Shown here in pieces: positions 22,995 to 33,426 of a stretch of 64,000 nucleotides of DNA. The first letter of the stretch is position 1, and each line of letters opens with the position of its first letter. Source of the stretch: Zygaena filipendulae (Eukaryota > Arthropoda > Insecta > Lepidoptera > Zygaenidae). A model generated the notes under the pieces. The model searched no databases and had not been told where the DNA came from. It worked only from the letters and a program-made list of their open reading frames with translations. The translations under genes were made by a program, and so were the position numbers. The DNA lies in assembly GCA_907165275.2 (NCBI GenBank), contig OU015673.1, positions 1,007,001 through 1,071,000 of the forward strand, written 5' to 3'.

Positions 22995-23405
22995 GTGGGC
23001 AAACGGCAGGTTACGACTTGGTGGTGCAAGATTGTGCTGAAAGAGTCAGACCGGGTCCCTCGGTGGGCAAACGGCAGGCTACATCTTGGTGGTGCAAGAT
23101 TGTGCTGAAAGAGTCAGACCGTGTCCCTCGGTGGGCAAACGGCAGGCTACAACTTGGTGGTGCAAGAATGTGCCGAAAGAGTCAGACCGTGTCCCTCGGT
23201 GGGCAAACGGCAGGCTACAACTCGGTGGTGTAAGATTGTGCTGAAAGAGTCAGACCGTGTCCCTCGGTGGGCAAACGGTAGGCTACAATTTGATGGTGCC
23301 AGATTGGGCTTAGAGAGTTAGACCGTGTCCCTCGGTGGGCAAACGAGAGGCTCGGTGGTGTTGTGTAATATTGAATTAAATCCGATTGTGTCCCTCTGCA
23401 GGCAA
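22995..23405 (+). repeat. 68-bp tandem array, about 6 units
   Basis: GTGGGCAAACGGCAGG begins at 22995, 23063, 23131, 23199, 23267 and 23335 (GTGGGCAAACGAGAGG in the last), exactly 68 bp apart. The final unit decays by 23405. Each unit holds GGTGGTGCAAGATTGTGCTG and GTCAGACCGTGTCCCTCG. 68 is not a multiple of 3, so it is not a coding repeat. Confidence 0.9.
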
Positions 23406-24067
23406 ACAAATTTGTGAAGAGGCGAGTCTGATGTATTCACATGATGGAAGAATCTACAAATGCTTACTTTGATGATCTTAGAACAGTTTAAATCAATAAA
23501 TTGTTTATGAATGTAACAACAAAATATGTTTCAGTTAAGTATTATTCTGATGTTTATTTTGTATAGATTTCGTTTTGGATTATGTTTATTTTCAAATTGA
23601 TTTGTACTTTTGTACCGTTATTAATATTACTTTATTTAAAATGAAAATTTATTATATTGATAATTTTAATTTTGCTTCCAGAAATATTTACTTGCAAATA
23701 TTCTATTTTCTTTTTAGATAGATATTTTGTTTTCTTTTCTTCAAATCATGAATTAAGTCAAAAAAAAATATAAAATCTTGTATTAACACATACTTTAAGG
23801 CTATTTAATGTACTTAATTAATAATGTTGACATTTAGATATTGTCTTAGTCAACGGATAAATTTGTGTAATTTTGTTACCATTACAATGTTCCTAATAAT
23901 GTTCTTCATAAAATTACTACTTATTGGAGATGTTGTTTAAAAGAAATTAAGGTATTTGATTGTTTAGTTATAAATTTAATTCTTTGTATGGGGTCATACT
24001 TTACTGTAGAATGGCCGAGAGACATTTTTTTTAGGAATGGGGACATTCCATTAACAGAATGGCCGTC
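23406..24067. other. AT-rich 3' interior of LARD-like element
   Basis: No ORF. Just before the right LTR is a GGAATGGGGACATTCC palindromic patch and AGAATGGCCG occurs twice (about 24008 and 24056). No clear polypurine tract. Confidence 0.4.
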
Positions 24068-24303
24068 TGTTAGCGATTCATATTTTGTATAAAGTCTAGA
24101 GGAGTGATGGCCACATCACATCCCTCTTGACAGGTGACATAAAACGTCATGTGACGCGTATTTGGGGTGGAAGCCGTCAACGGTGAGTGAGATCGGCATT
24201 ATCGTTTGTGGAATTGGCGCGAGGGCACGCACGCGCGCATTTACTTTGTGATACAGTAAATAAAACAGTTGCTTAATGTATTAATCGAGTATCATTTCTA
24301 ACA
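24068..24303 (+). repeat. LTR, right copy of the LARD-like element
   Basis: Same length and sequence as the left LTR. TATAAA at 24088-24093, AATAAA at 24259-24264. Followed by CTGG, the second half of the target duplication. Confidence 0.75.
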
Positions 24304-24600
24304 CTGGTGAGCTCCTGCCAGTATGATGTGTCGCTTTTGTGCTGCCTTTATTAAATTAAACAATTTTGATATTTTGTTTGTTTTCGAATTAGGGTCAAAC
24401 TACTACTTACTTATTCCCTATTTCTTGATTAATATCTAGGTATAGGTATATCTAGACGTTCTGTTAAAAGGATTACATAGAAATATATTTGAAACAATTT
24501 ATTCAAAGTATTTTATTTTGAACAAAATACATATTTTTAAGTTTATACGACATATCTATAAGAACGTCGGCCTTTTATGAAATGTACAAAATTGTTATTA

Positions 24601-24824
24601 TGTAACTTTTGGTTCTATAATTTTTAGGTTGCAATCAAAAATACGGCGGTTTTGTGATTACAATATGCACGTTTTGACACCTATACGAGTACAATAACTA
24701 GCAATCAGCCAAAATAAACATACCTACTTCAAAAGTTAAGCTCTCTAAACATAATTGATAATTATAAACTCACTATTTTTCTGATTGAAACTGAAATATA
24801 TGTATGATAGCAACAAAAGTTACA
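24601..24824 (+). mobile_element. MITE-Q copy 2, intact TIRs
   Basis: TGTAACTTTTG at the left and CAAAAGTTACA at the right form perfect inverted repeats, bounded by TA (24599-24600, 24825-24826). 224 bp, no ORF. TA boundary fits Tc1/mariner-type insertion. Confidence 0.75.
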
Positions 24825-24826
24825 TA

Positions 24827-25160
24827 ATTGCGCTCCAGCTCACCTGTTGCTAAGTGAAGGCGTGGTCAGTTTATAGATTGGTAGGTAAATTTGTAGAGCA
24901 ATTATGATGTTATGGTCACAGCAAATCCGGGTCCTTCTTCTGCCTGCATGATTTTGTATAATAGTCAAACCTTAGAAGACGATATCACGTCTATGACCTT
25001 TCTTCCATCATCAAATACCCTTTCCGATCTGCCAAGCACACCAAACATCAAAGTTTGAAGATACGATTTGCTATTATAAACTATGCGCCTATGTGACAGT
25101 CAGTTTCTGGGCACAATTATAATCCCCCGATTGAGGAGCTGTTAAAAACTGCACGTTCAC
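24827..25160. other. No gene seen
   Basis: Moderate-GC unique sequence; no recognised element or usable ORF. Confidence 0.35.
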
Positions 25161-25164
25161 AATC

Positions 25165-25375
25165 CATAAATGCGAAAGTGAGTGTGTTTGTTTGTTTGTT
25201 ACGCTTCCACGCCTCTACGGCTCAACGGATCATCATGAAATTTTGCATACACGTTGTCAGGGATACAGAAAGGGACATAAGGTGTTTTTATCCCGGAATT
25301 CTCGTGGGAACATCAATTCCCTGCTGTTTCACCCGCATCAATTTCGAAGTTCCCGCGGGAGGGGGCTTGTTAATC
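25165..25375 (+). mobile_element. Helitron-like family A with inverted 3' end
   Basis: TTTGTTTGTTTGTTACGCTT, a CGGATCATCATGAAATTTTG block and ATCCCGGAATTC run in plus order, then a reverse-orientation 3' hairpin block (CTGTTTCACCCGCATC ... GTTCCCGCGGG). Two partial copies joined. Confidence 0.55.
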
Positions 25376-25385
25376 AAAATTTAGT

Positions 25386-25634
25386 TTTAGTCCGCTTTGT
25401 AGATTAATAAAAAAAATATTGGACACGTATTTTTTTATTTTTTACGTAATAAAAAAGTAACGGAGATACACTAAGTTGAAATGTCGCACGACGTGCCGCC
25501 GTGATAAACTCCTAAACTTTAACGCGTTCTTAGTATTTTCTCAATACTTTGAAAAAGCAAAAAATACGCGTATATTATTTTTTTATTATCTAACTAACGT
25601 ACTAAATACGTAGAATTTTAATTTTCATACCCTG
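25386..25634 (+). mobile_element. MITE-C degenerate copy, TGACGTCA boxes lost
   Basis: TTTTAGTCCGCTTTGTAGAT, ATATTGGACACGTATTTTTT and GAAAAAGCAAAAAATACGCG in family order, but the centre reads GCACGACGTGCC, so neither palindromic box survives. Confidence 0.65.
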
Positions 25635-25712
25635 AATAACATTTCTATTCTAGAATAAAAAGTAGTGTCCCTTTTTGGTTTGAACAAACTCACATTCGCA
25701 TTTATAATATTA
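25635..25712 (-). mobile_element. Helitron-like 5'-end fragment
   Basis: AACATTTCTATTCTAGAATAAAAAGTAG ... AACAAACTCACATTCGCATTTATAATATTAG, the reverse complement of a family A head. Confidence 0.45.
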
Positions 25713-25837
25713 GAATTTGAAATATGAGACCCTCCGTCACTAGCGTCTCCTTTTGATTGAATACTCCGAGCATTCAGCTCATGATACGGTGTCGGTTTGC
25801 GACCGCTTTTCATATTGAACTGTTTCAATTCAGTCAT
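25713..25837 (-). other. Short coding-like ORF start, unassigned
   Basis: Minus-strand ATG at 25835-25837 in context AGATCACATGA opens a frame with about 40 sensible codons (MTELKQFNMKSGRKPTPYHE...) before it runs into the Helitron-like fragment. Composition is less biased than the surroundings, so it might be a broken first exon. No family recognised; may be chance. Confidence 0.2.
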
Positions 25838-26057
25838 GTGATCTTCTCAACTTAACCCGACTCGCGATGGCGGTACAAAGCGATGCCACTTGACTGCACT
25901 TTTGTTCGCGACAGTACCCGTTCACTGCGTAATTGGATCCGACGATGGGGCTCGTGTCTGTTAATTTAGTGCGATATGAATTTTCAAGTGACTTGCAGCA
26001 ATGATGAAGTAACGGATCAGTGAAATTTGAGAAGCAATTTGAGGTTTATTTATAGTT

Positions 26058-26252
26058 GGAACCCTTAGCATTATAAATACGAATTTGCGTCTGTTTGTTT
26101 GTTTGTTACGCTTTCATAGATTAACTACTCACTGCTCCGTCGCGTCATGAAATTTTGCATTCAACACGTTTTGAAAGGTACAAAAAAAGAACATAATATG
26201 ATACTTTTTGCCCGTAATTACCGCTTCAGAACTCCTTCGGGAACTCCTTGTT
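26058..26252 (+). mobile_element. Helitron-like family A, degenerate
   Basis: ATTATAAATACGAATTTGCG, TTTGTTTGTTTGTTACGCTT, ATGAAATTTTGCATTC, then AATTACCGCTTCAGAACTCC without the CTAG end. Confidence 0.5.
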
Positions 26253-27038
26253 CTTGGATAAAGTATTATAAAATCTAGCTCAATAGCTAACTAACTTTAG
26301 CTTCCTATCAAACTTTTCTTTTTTCAATCCTTTAAGCACCTGGTGTATGTAGGTAATTTGCCTTTGTTGTACCTAAAAAGCTTAAAAGCTCGCTATTATT
26401 GACATTATTAAATTTAATCCTTTGACAAATACGCCTAAGCTTTATAACCTTTTACCAATTAAGGATAATTTCGAACTTAATGTACATCTACAATCTACAT
26501 GTACCTAATGTAATATTAATGTCGAACCTAAGTGAAACTTGATATATAGGACCTATATTATGTAGCTACTTTTAACCTTGCATTACGAAAAAAAAATGTA
26601 ATTTTGAAAATTTAAATTTTTCAATGTCGATGTATTTATCACGTCATCAACAAAAAATAAGACGGATTTCTTAGGATGAAAAAAGAAAAGCAACTAGACA
26701 GTGAACACCCGCTTTTTTGGGGCGCACCCGCGTGCTGTATCTATCGAATAAATATGTGAGCGTCTAAGCAAAAAGGGTCCAGTAGTGAGCTATTGAGTTA
26801 CTGACTAGATTCCGTATCTAGAATAGTCAGTTGATAAAAAATTATGAAAAAAATATTCTAAAACTTTCACATATTTCTTTTATCAGACATTTGAAGTTGA
26901 AATACTGCATAAGTTTGATTTGAGAAAAAGCATTTTCGAACTTGGAGTGAAAAATTCTACTTGCTTTTTACATCGTTTTTTATGTATTATTGTAGATTAA
27001 GATGTGTAAAATTTTAGATAATTGAGCATTTATTAATA
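26253..27038. other. No gene seen
   Basis: AT-rich unique DNA. Confidence 0.4.
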
Positions 27039-27560
27039 AACTAGCTGGTGCCCGCGGTTTCACCCGCGTGAATTTTCGACCCTTGCAATGACAGTATGAC
27101 GTTAGATTTTCTCAGTCTTATAAAACATAGTAGTTGTATACTCTTTAGTCTCAAAGAAAATATAATCACATCATCTGTCTCTCCAAGCTTTAAAACTGTC
27201 ACTTCGCGAAAAATCAATTCAAAAGAAAAAAAAATGCATATCTCTAAAAAGGTTTTATCATGTTCGTTATGCATCATTATATCGAAGCTTTCGAATTCTT
27301 TAACTGATGATAACTTTTTTCCCCTATGTCCTATTTCGATGAAACAAAGCCTATATGTTGCTCCAGACTTAGCTTAATCTACTACTGAAAACTGCATGAC
27401 AACCCGTACAGTAGATGCGGAGATTATCGCGAACAGACAGACAGACAGACAGAAAAGAATTTTAAAAACATTTTTTTTGGGCTTGGATACTCTTTTTTTA
27501 TCACCCCTCTCAATTTTAGGTAAAAATATTCAATGTACAGAATCGCGGGTACTACTCTTT
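27039..27560 (-). mobile_element. Helitron-like element, long variant with (GACA)n
   Basis: Starts CTAGCTGGTGCCCGCGGTTT (reverse of the 3' end). The interior has TATATGTTGCTCCAGACTTA, AACTGCATGACAACCCGTAC and a CAGACAGACAGACAG run at 27436-27451, then ATTATATATAGTATAAA. Its middle is the closest relative of the 117-bp triplication at 18.9 kb. Confidence 0.55.
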
Positions 27561-27617
27561 TATTATATATAGTATAAAATAATTTTTTTCACCTAACTTT
27601 ACTTATTTTTATTATTT

Positions 27618-27835
27618 ACTAGCTGTGCCCCGCGGTTTCACCCGCGTGAGTTTCGGGATTCCCGCAGGAACTCCAATGCAGTCTAATGTACTCCTTATAA
27701 CAACAGCTAATTAGCAGTGAAAGTCCCGTCAATATCGGTCCGGAGATTCACCCGCGTGAGTTTCAGAATTCCCGCAGGAACTCCAAACTTCTTTTTTAGT
27801 ATAAACCTTGTCCTGACAATAACGAACACAAAAAA
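27618..27835 (-). mobile_element. Helitron-like element, internally duplicated
   Basis: TTTCACCCGCGTGAGTTTCG then CCCGCAGGAACTCC appears at 27638 and again, slightly altered, at 27748, giving two copies of the 3' hairpin zone about 110 bp apart. Confidence 0.55.
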
Positions 27836-28584
27836 AAAAACAATTTTCCAATTTGGTGCAGTTGTTTGTAAGTTATGCGCTTACCAACACATTTGGCGAT
27901 TCATTTTTATTATGTAGATTTATTTAATCCATTATTGCACATAAAATAACAATTGCACATAAATACAGTATCTAAAGAAAAGGAGAATGCAAATGGCGGT
28001 CTTATCACATAGTTGCGATCTCTTCCAGACAACCAATTATGCGAAAGGACAAACAAAAATACTTTTGAATAAACTTCTTATATCTCTGAGGCTAAATGCC
28101 GAGAACTGGACCCTTTCTGCTTGGATGCCCACATATATCCATTAGGGCATTTAATGTAACTTTTGTACCAGTCGCTTAGGTACTGTTCACTCCAGACAAT
28201 GCGCGTTGTGGAAGCGTCGTGATTTAGATATTAATGGTGTTACGGTCCAAGATCAAACGTGGATGGAGCTAGATATGTAAACAAATAGGTTTTTTTGGGT
28301 CCAGTACCCAAAGCGTAAAACGGGACCCTATTACAAGAAGAAGAAGAAGAAGAAGAAAATACATTCATTTCAGCACAACACACAAGAAAAAGAAACAAAC
28401 ATAAACAGTGCCTAATCTAAGTTAGAAGCCATAATATATCTCGCATGCTCTGCTTCGATGTCCGTCCGTCCGTCTGTACGACTGTCACCAGGCGGTATCA
28501 TTATGCCGTTGTGAGTTTTTAATACAACATTCGTTTTTGAGCCTTAAATGTGAGCAAGCCAAGCATAACGTTAAAAACGAGTTT
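27836..28584. other. No gene seen; (AAG)n microsatellite at 28333-28359
   Basis: Unique sequence apart from a run of about eight AAG/AGA units. Confidence 0.5.
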
Positions 28585-28790
28585 TCTATGCTAATATTAT
28601 AAAGAGGAAAAATTTGATTTTTTGTTTGTTTGTTTGTTACGATTCAAGTCAAAAACTACTGGACCGATTTCAAAAATTCTTTCACCATTAGAAAGATACG
28701 GTATTCCCGAGTAACATAGGCTATATTGTAATACGGAATTCCCGCGGAAACTCAGAAATTATTGCTAGTGAAACCGCGCGGGACAGCTAG
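28585..28790 (+). mobile_element. Helitron-like family A, complete copy
   Basis: TCTATGCTAATATTATAAAG start and GCGCGGGACAGCTAG end followed by T. 206 bp, no ORF. Best-preserved A copy for defining both ends. Confidence 0.7.
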
Positions 28791-29218
28791 TTTTTAATAA
28801 AGATATTACAAGGTAATTTGAATTATGACCATGCCCACCCCAATCCAACCCAAAATAATAACTTAGGAATACTCAATAGTATTTTCTTTAACATAAAACC
28901 TTTTCGTATACAGATGCGAGTTAATCCGCTATTATAATTCCGTATAGTTGTTATACATATTCATCTCTTTTCTATTTATACGTCTGCGGCGCGAAACCCG
29001 CTAAACTTTTGCATGAATAAATTAAAAACAAGATACGGTAGCTACGTGTACGGCTCTCAGCGGAGTTATAGTCGGCGCATCAAAACTTACTCAGCATCCG
29101 TGCGAGCTTAACTCAAATGGAGAGTTGAAACTATTTCAACTCCCTCCTCATTAAGTGTTTTATTTTATTAAAAGGTGCTCAGTCTTGAATTTCACTATAG
29201 CGGAAACATTACAATGGG
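28791..29218. other. No gene seen
   Basis: Unique sequence. 28975-29110 is more GC-balanced but has no clear ORF. Confidence 0.35.
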
Positions 29219-29568
29219 CTAGTTAACTAAATTTTAGTTTTTACTCCATCATGTAGATAAATGAAAAGTATTGATTGTTTTGGCTTTTACGTAATAAAAA
29301 AATAACGGAACTATACATTAAATTAAAATGTTGCGTGACGTCACGACATGCTGCAGTTTATACGAAGTTATGACGTCACGAGCCCCCACTCCTAAATTTT
29401 CGATGCGCCGATCTAAGTGTTTTTTCATTAATTTGAAACACCAAAATATACACGTGTCTATTATTTTTTATTATCTTACTAACGGACTAAATAATTTTAT
29501 AATAATTTGATAATATTAAATTTAATTTTATAGTACTTTTTAATAATTTGATTTTCATACCCCGGTAA
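29219..29568 (+). mobile_element. MITE-C copy, diverged ends
   Basis: Keeps TTTACGTAATAAAAAAATAA, both TGACGTCACGA-type boxes (about 29337 and 29371, closer together than in other copies) and CTTACTAACGGACTAAAT. Confidence 0.65.
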
Positions 29569-29826
29569 CTATAGCTTATCTAGCTAAAGATAATAAATGA
29601 ATTATAAAATAATCATTCAACTAAACTATTAAACCCAAACACCGGGTTTAAGCCGGGTTAATTGTTCCATCTATAATAATATTAATACTGAAAAGATCTG
29701 TATTGAAATAGATCTGAAATGTTTGACATATTTAAGTTATAAATCAGTTGTCTAGTATCCACAGTATAAGCACTGCTTAGTTTTCAAACTAAGGTAACGC
29801 TTGTAGTAATGTCCAAGTATACGTAT

Positions 29827-29968
29827 TGTTACGAAATGATTTTGTATTTAGAATTTTATTTAAAAAATTAACACCTTTTGTTTAGGTTTGACGTATAATG
29901 ACGTGTTGAATTAAAATATCTCCAACTGGCTGCACAGTTTTCTTTAAAGTCCCATATAGTTTTTAACA
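29827..29968 (+). repeat. Putative remnant of BEL/Pao 5' LTR
   Basis: TGTTACG...TTTTAACA directly upstream of the primer-site-like string. The left boundary is a guess because no second LTR copy was found 3' of the ORFs to compare with. Confidence 0.3.
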
Positions 29969-29970
29969 TC

Positions 29971-29983
29971 TGGCGACCGTGAC
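29971..29983 (+). other. Putative primer-binding site, tRNA-Arg type
   Basis: TGGCGACCGTGAC, two bases after an AACA that would end an LTR. From memory, this string is the tRNA-Arg-complementary site of insect LTR elements such as 412/mdg1. It runs straight into RT coding. Confidence 0.55.
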
Positions 29984-31838
29984 TGTTTCTAATAATGAAG
30001 AAGGCAGGTATGTAGTACAACTCCCTTTTAAATCAGGTTTTGAGGGACTATTACCTAATTATGGGAGAGCGAAACAAAGGCTGGAAGGAATGACGAAAAA
30101 ACTGATAGCATGTAACAAGTTTGATGCCTATTCCGCGGTGTTTCAGGAGTGGTTAGCGCTAGGTATCATAGAGCGAGTGCCAGAAAACGAAATTAAATAC
30201 GGGGAAGGACATTTTCTTCCGCATCGAGCCGTCATCAAAGAATCTAGTCTTACAACATCCATTCGTCCCGTGTTCGACGCTTCAGCTACTGACAAAAGAG
30301 GTTTGAGTCTCAACGCATGTTTGGAAAAAGGTATAAATCTCATTGATTTGATACCGAACTTGCTTATTGGGTTTCGTAGAGGAGCTATTGGTTTATCAGC
30401 TGATATAGCTAAAGCATTCTTACAAATTAGCTTGGTACCTGGAAATAGAGAGTATTTGGAATTCTTGTGGTGGGAGGACAAAACTCTGCAAAGGTTAGTT
30501 GTGTATAGGCATTGTAGAGTCGTGTTTGGTCTAACATGTAGTCCATTTTTGCTATCTGCAACACTGCACCATCACCTAGAATCAGTTTCAGGCCCGTATC
30601 GTGATACAGCTCAGTTACTGAATAAATCATTTTATGTAGATAATTGCTTGGTTAGTTTGGATTCAGAAAATGAGGCACGTAATTTCATTGATAAGGCCAA
30701 GAATATAATGGAGTTAGGCAAGTTTAATTTAAGGATGTGGGTGGCATCACCGCTCGAAATTAATGAGACTGGAAAAGAAGTAATTTCTGTCCTGGGTCTC
30801 AACTGGGATACGAATAAAGATGAACTCTACTGCAACACTGCGAACTTACCCGCCTACGAAGACTTAAACAAGGTAACGAAGCGTGATCTATTATCAATCA
30901 CACAAAGGATATTCGATCCTATTGGATACACCGCTCCAGTAGTATTATATCCTAAATTGATTATTCAAGAAACATGGATTCGACAGATACCATGGGATAG
31001 TCTCATACCGGGCGACTTACTTGACAAATTCAAAGAGTGGTACCAGTACATAACTTACCTCGATAGTTGTCGACTTCCTCGCAGATTAAGCTTGGATATC
31101 TTAAATAAGTGTGAGGTAAGTTTACATCTTATGTGTGATGCAAGTAAGTATGGCATGGGTGCGTGCGTATTTATACGAGCTGAGAAAGATGGTGATGTAT
31201 CGGTTCAGTTAGTATCAGCTAAAGCAAGAGTTACACCACCGCAAAAGGCTACCATTCCCAGGTTAGAACTGACTGCCGCGTTGTTAGGTTCAAGGCTGCT
31301 TACTCACACTAGGAAATACGTTGGACTTCCGAACGTTTCAGAGTATTGTTGGACAGATTCCGGCGTAGCGTTGTGTTGGATTAAAAGGGAACTGCCCTTT
31401 AACACGTTTGTAGGTAATAGAATTACAGAGATAAGACAAAATACCGATATTGAGAGTTGGCGTCACATTCCAGGTGATCAGAATTGGGCTGATTTGGCTT
31501 CGCGCGGATGTAATGCGAAAGAACTGTTTGAGTGCCGCTGGTGGGAAGGACCACCATGGTTACGGCAGCCGCCAGAGTTCTGGCCGCATTCGGAATTGGT
31601 AGTGGATGAACGTGAGGTGAACATAGAGACAAAGAAAACCGTTTGCAGTAAACTTATTTATGCTGAGGTAAGCCTCTTAGACAAAATACAAGGTTATTTC
31701 TCTAAGTACACCAAGATAGTTAGGATGATCGCATGGCTTTTGCGTTTCACTCATAATGCCAGTCACCCTGCCAACAAAAAGGTCGGAGAAATTACTTTAA
31801 AGAGTTTGATAAGGCTGAAAAAATTGTCATTCGATTGA
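29979..31838 (+). pseudogene. pol: BEL/Pao pol, reverse transcriptase and RNase H part
   Basis: A 619-codon frame beginning at a GTG inside the primer-site-like string; a natural start is absent. Order: RT beginning near residue 10 (GRYVVQLPFK); RT motif A near residue 140 (SADIAKAF); catalytic box near 218 reading YVDN rather than the usual YVDD; thumb/connection (ITQRIFDPIGYTAP, near 305); RNase H-like region (MCDASKYGMG near 384, WTDSGVALCWI near 457, HIPGDQNWADLASRG near 495). This layout is the BEL/Pao (Peptidase_A17 / RNase H) arrangement. Gag, zinc knuckles and protease are missing. The frame is lost at about 31796-31803 by a one-base deletion, so the downstream integrase is out of frame. 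It would act in replication of the element; this copy cannot make the full polyprotein. Confidence 0.9.
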
Positions 31839-33217
31839 TCCAAAGGGAAAACTTAGATCTCATACATCAAAAAACCACAAATCTAGCTCAATTTGAGGAT
31901 AAAGAGGGTTTAGTTAGGGTTAAAACTAAATTGCTGTTATCAGATTTTCCAGAACATACGAAAACGCCTTTTCTACTGCCAGCCAAGAATGCAGTGGTCA
32001 TAGCGATGGTAAAACAAAGACACCTTCAACTACATCACGCAGGTGCTAATCAATTGATTGCTGACTTACGGGCGAGGTTTTGGATTATTGGTATACGCCG
32101 GCTTGTGAAGTCTGTAATTTCGAGGTGCATTATCTGCAAACGACACAGATCCCTTCCAGTACAAGCTCCAGAAGCACCGTTACCTCCTGAACGCACGGAG
32201 TGTGGCGCGCCGTTCCAAACAACAGGTGTAGATCTAGCTGGCCCGTTGTATTTGAAGGATGGAGGTAAATGCTGGATCGTGCTATACACATGCGCGGTCT
32301 ATCGAGCTGTACATTTAGAATTAACTAAGTCACTCTCTACAGAAGCCTTCTTAATGACACTGCGAAGGTTTGTGGCCAGACGTGGACGCAGCCACACCTT
32401 GATGTCTGATCATGGCACTAATTTCCAAGGAACAAAGAATTTGCTTTCTTCTGTAGATTGGGAGGAGGTGCTGCGAGTATCGAGTATACGTCGCATCACA
32501 TGGCGTATGAACGCCCCTACTGCAGCGTGGTGGGGTGGTTACTGGGAGCGTTTAATACGTATAATGAAAGATCTACTTCGGCGAGTTTTAGGTAACGCTT
32601 CTGTAACGTATGATGAGCTAGAGACGCTTTTATGTGATTGTGAGGCTACAATGAATAGTCGACCTCTTACGTACATATCTGACGATAAAGGTGAAGGTCT
32701 CGAGCCACTAACACCAGCACATTTTATACAACCTATACCGGACGTAGATGTCACTGATTTTGACCTGATAGATGCGAAAAGTATGAATTGTTTGCGGTTC
32801 TTGCATAATCTTCGTTCTCAGTTTCGACAAAGGTTTAAGGTCGAGTATTTGACGCAACTCGTACAGAAAGGTAAAGAGAGCAAAGATATGTTGGAAGTAG
32901 GAGATGTGGTGTTAATAGAGACTGATGAGAAGCGGACCAAATGGCCTTTAGGTAGAGTAGAAGAAATTTTTACAGGAAAAGATGGTGTACAGAGAACCGC
33001 GCGAGTAAAGACAGTTTTAGGCTCCAAAGTTCGACCGTTTCAACGGCTATACAAATTGGAAGTATCATCAGGTAATATTCTTTCACCAATTTTATTGCCG
33101 AGTTCGGTTAGTGGAGCAGACAGTGGTAGCCACGTTCCATCTGTTAGTCGTCAGCTGGCGCCGCGGTCGACTCGCAGTGGCAGAGTCATACGAATGCCGA
33201 GTAGATTTAATATATAG
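31835..33217 (+). pseudogene. pol: BEL/Pao pol, integrase and C-terminal domain part
   Basis: Continuation of pol in the next frame. It opens at a TTG by the caller's rule, but the true register extends upstream to about 31796. Order: HHCC zinc-binding module (HLQLHHAG near residue 62, CIICKRH near 98); integrase core with acidic triad intact (GVDLAG near 131, MSDHGTNF near 189, YWERLIR near 235); SRPLTYISDD near 275; then a DUF5641-like C-terminal domain (GDVVLIETDE, WPLGRVEEIF, RPFQRLYKLE) and a basic tail ending SRFNI. The C-terminus looks complete. The four-base overlap with the upstream frame is a by-product of mutation, not an operon-like overlap. Confidence 0.9.
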
Positions 33218-33426
33218 ATACTTAAGTAAAGTTTTTATTTTATCCCTCACACGTACGTAGGTAGACCGTATGTTATTATTATGATTTATATATTTCTTTA
33301 AAAATATATTTTATGGTTTTCCTGTCGGTCAAATAAATATGTTAATTTAAAAGAATTTTTTTTTTTTGTTTTGGTTAGACGTATAAATCATTATTATTAT
33401 TATTGTGGGAAGTCACCTTTTTTGGA
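33218..33426 (+). other. BEL/Pao 3' untranslated remnant
   Basis: AT-rich, with TTATTATTATTATTGTGGGAAG near 33390-33413 as the only polypurine-tract candidate. No sequence matching the putative 5' LTR follows, so the 3' LTR is lost or replaced by the Helitron-like fragment at 33427. Confidence 0.35.

Larger units (their letters stand above)
16655..24303. mobile_element. Large non-coding LTR element (LARD-like)
   Basis: Two directly repeated LTRs (16655-16890, 24068-24303) match base for base over 236 bp by eye. Each starts TGTTAG and ends CTAACA. CTGG immediately precedes the first (16651-16654) and follows the second (24304-24307), while neither LTR has a duplication of its own. That is the pattern of one 7,649-bp insertion. 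The 7.2 kb between them shows no gag, protease, RT or integrase reading frame. It holds AT-rich sequence, an old MITE-D, a 117-bp triplication, a 5'-truncated LINE and a 68-bp tandem array. No canonical TGG-type primer site or clear polypurine tract was seen, which is the main weakness. LARDs are known from plants; calling this one is inference. Confidence 0.65.

Noticed and set aside
22847..23321. Overlapping 66- and 128-residue ORFs over the 68-bp array
   Set aside because: 68 is not a multiple of 3, so each unit changes frame; the open frames reflect GC-rich repeat composition.
31796..31838. Programmed ribosomal frameshift between RNase H and integrase
   Set aside because: No convincing slippery site; BEL/Pao pol is normally one frame, so mutation is simpler.
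29827..33426. An intact BEL/Pao provirus-like element with two LTRs
   Set aside because: No sequence after the integrase part matches the putative 5' LTR, and gag/protease are missing.
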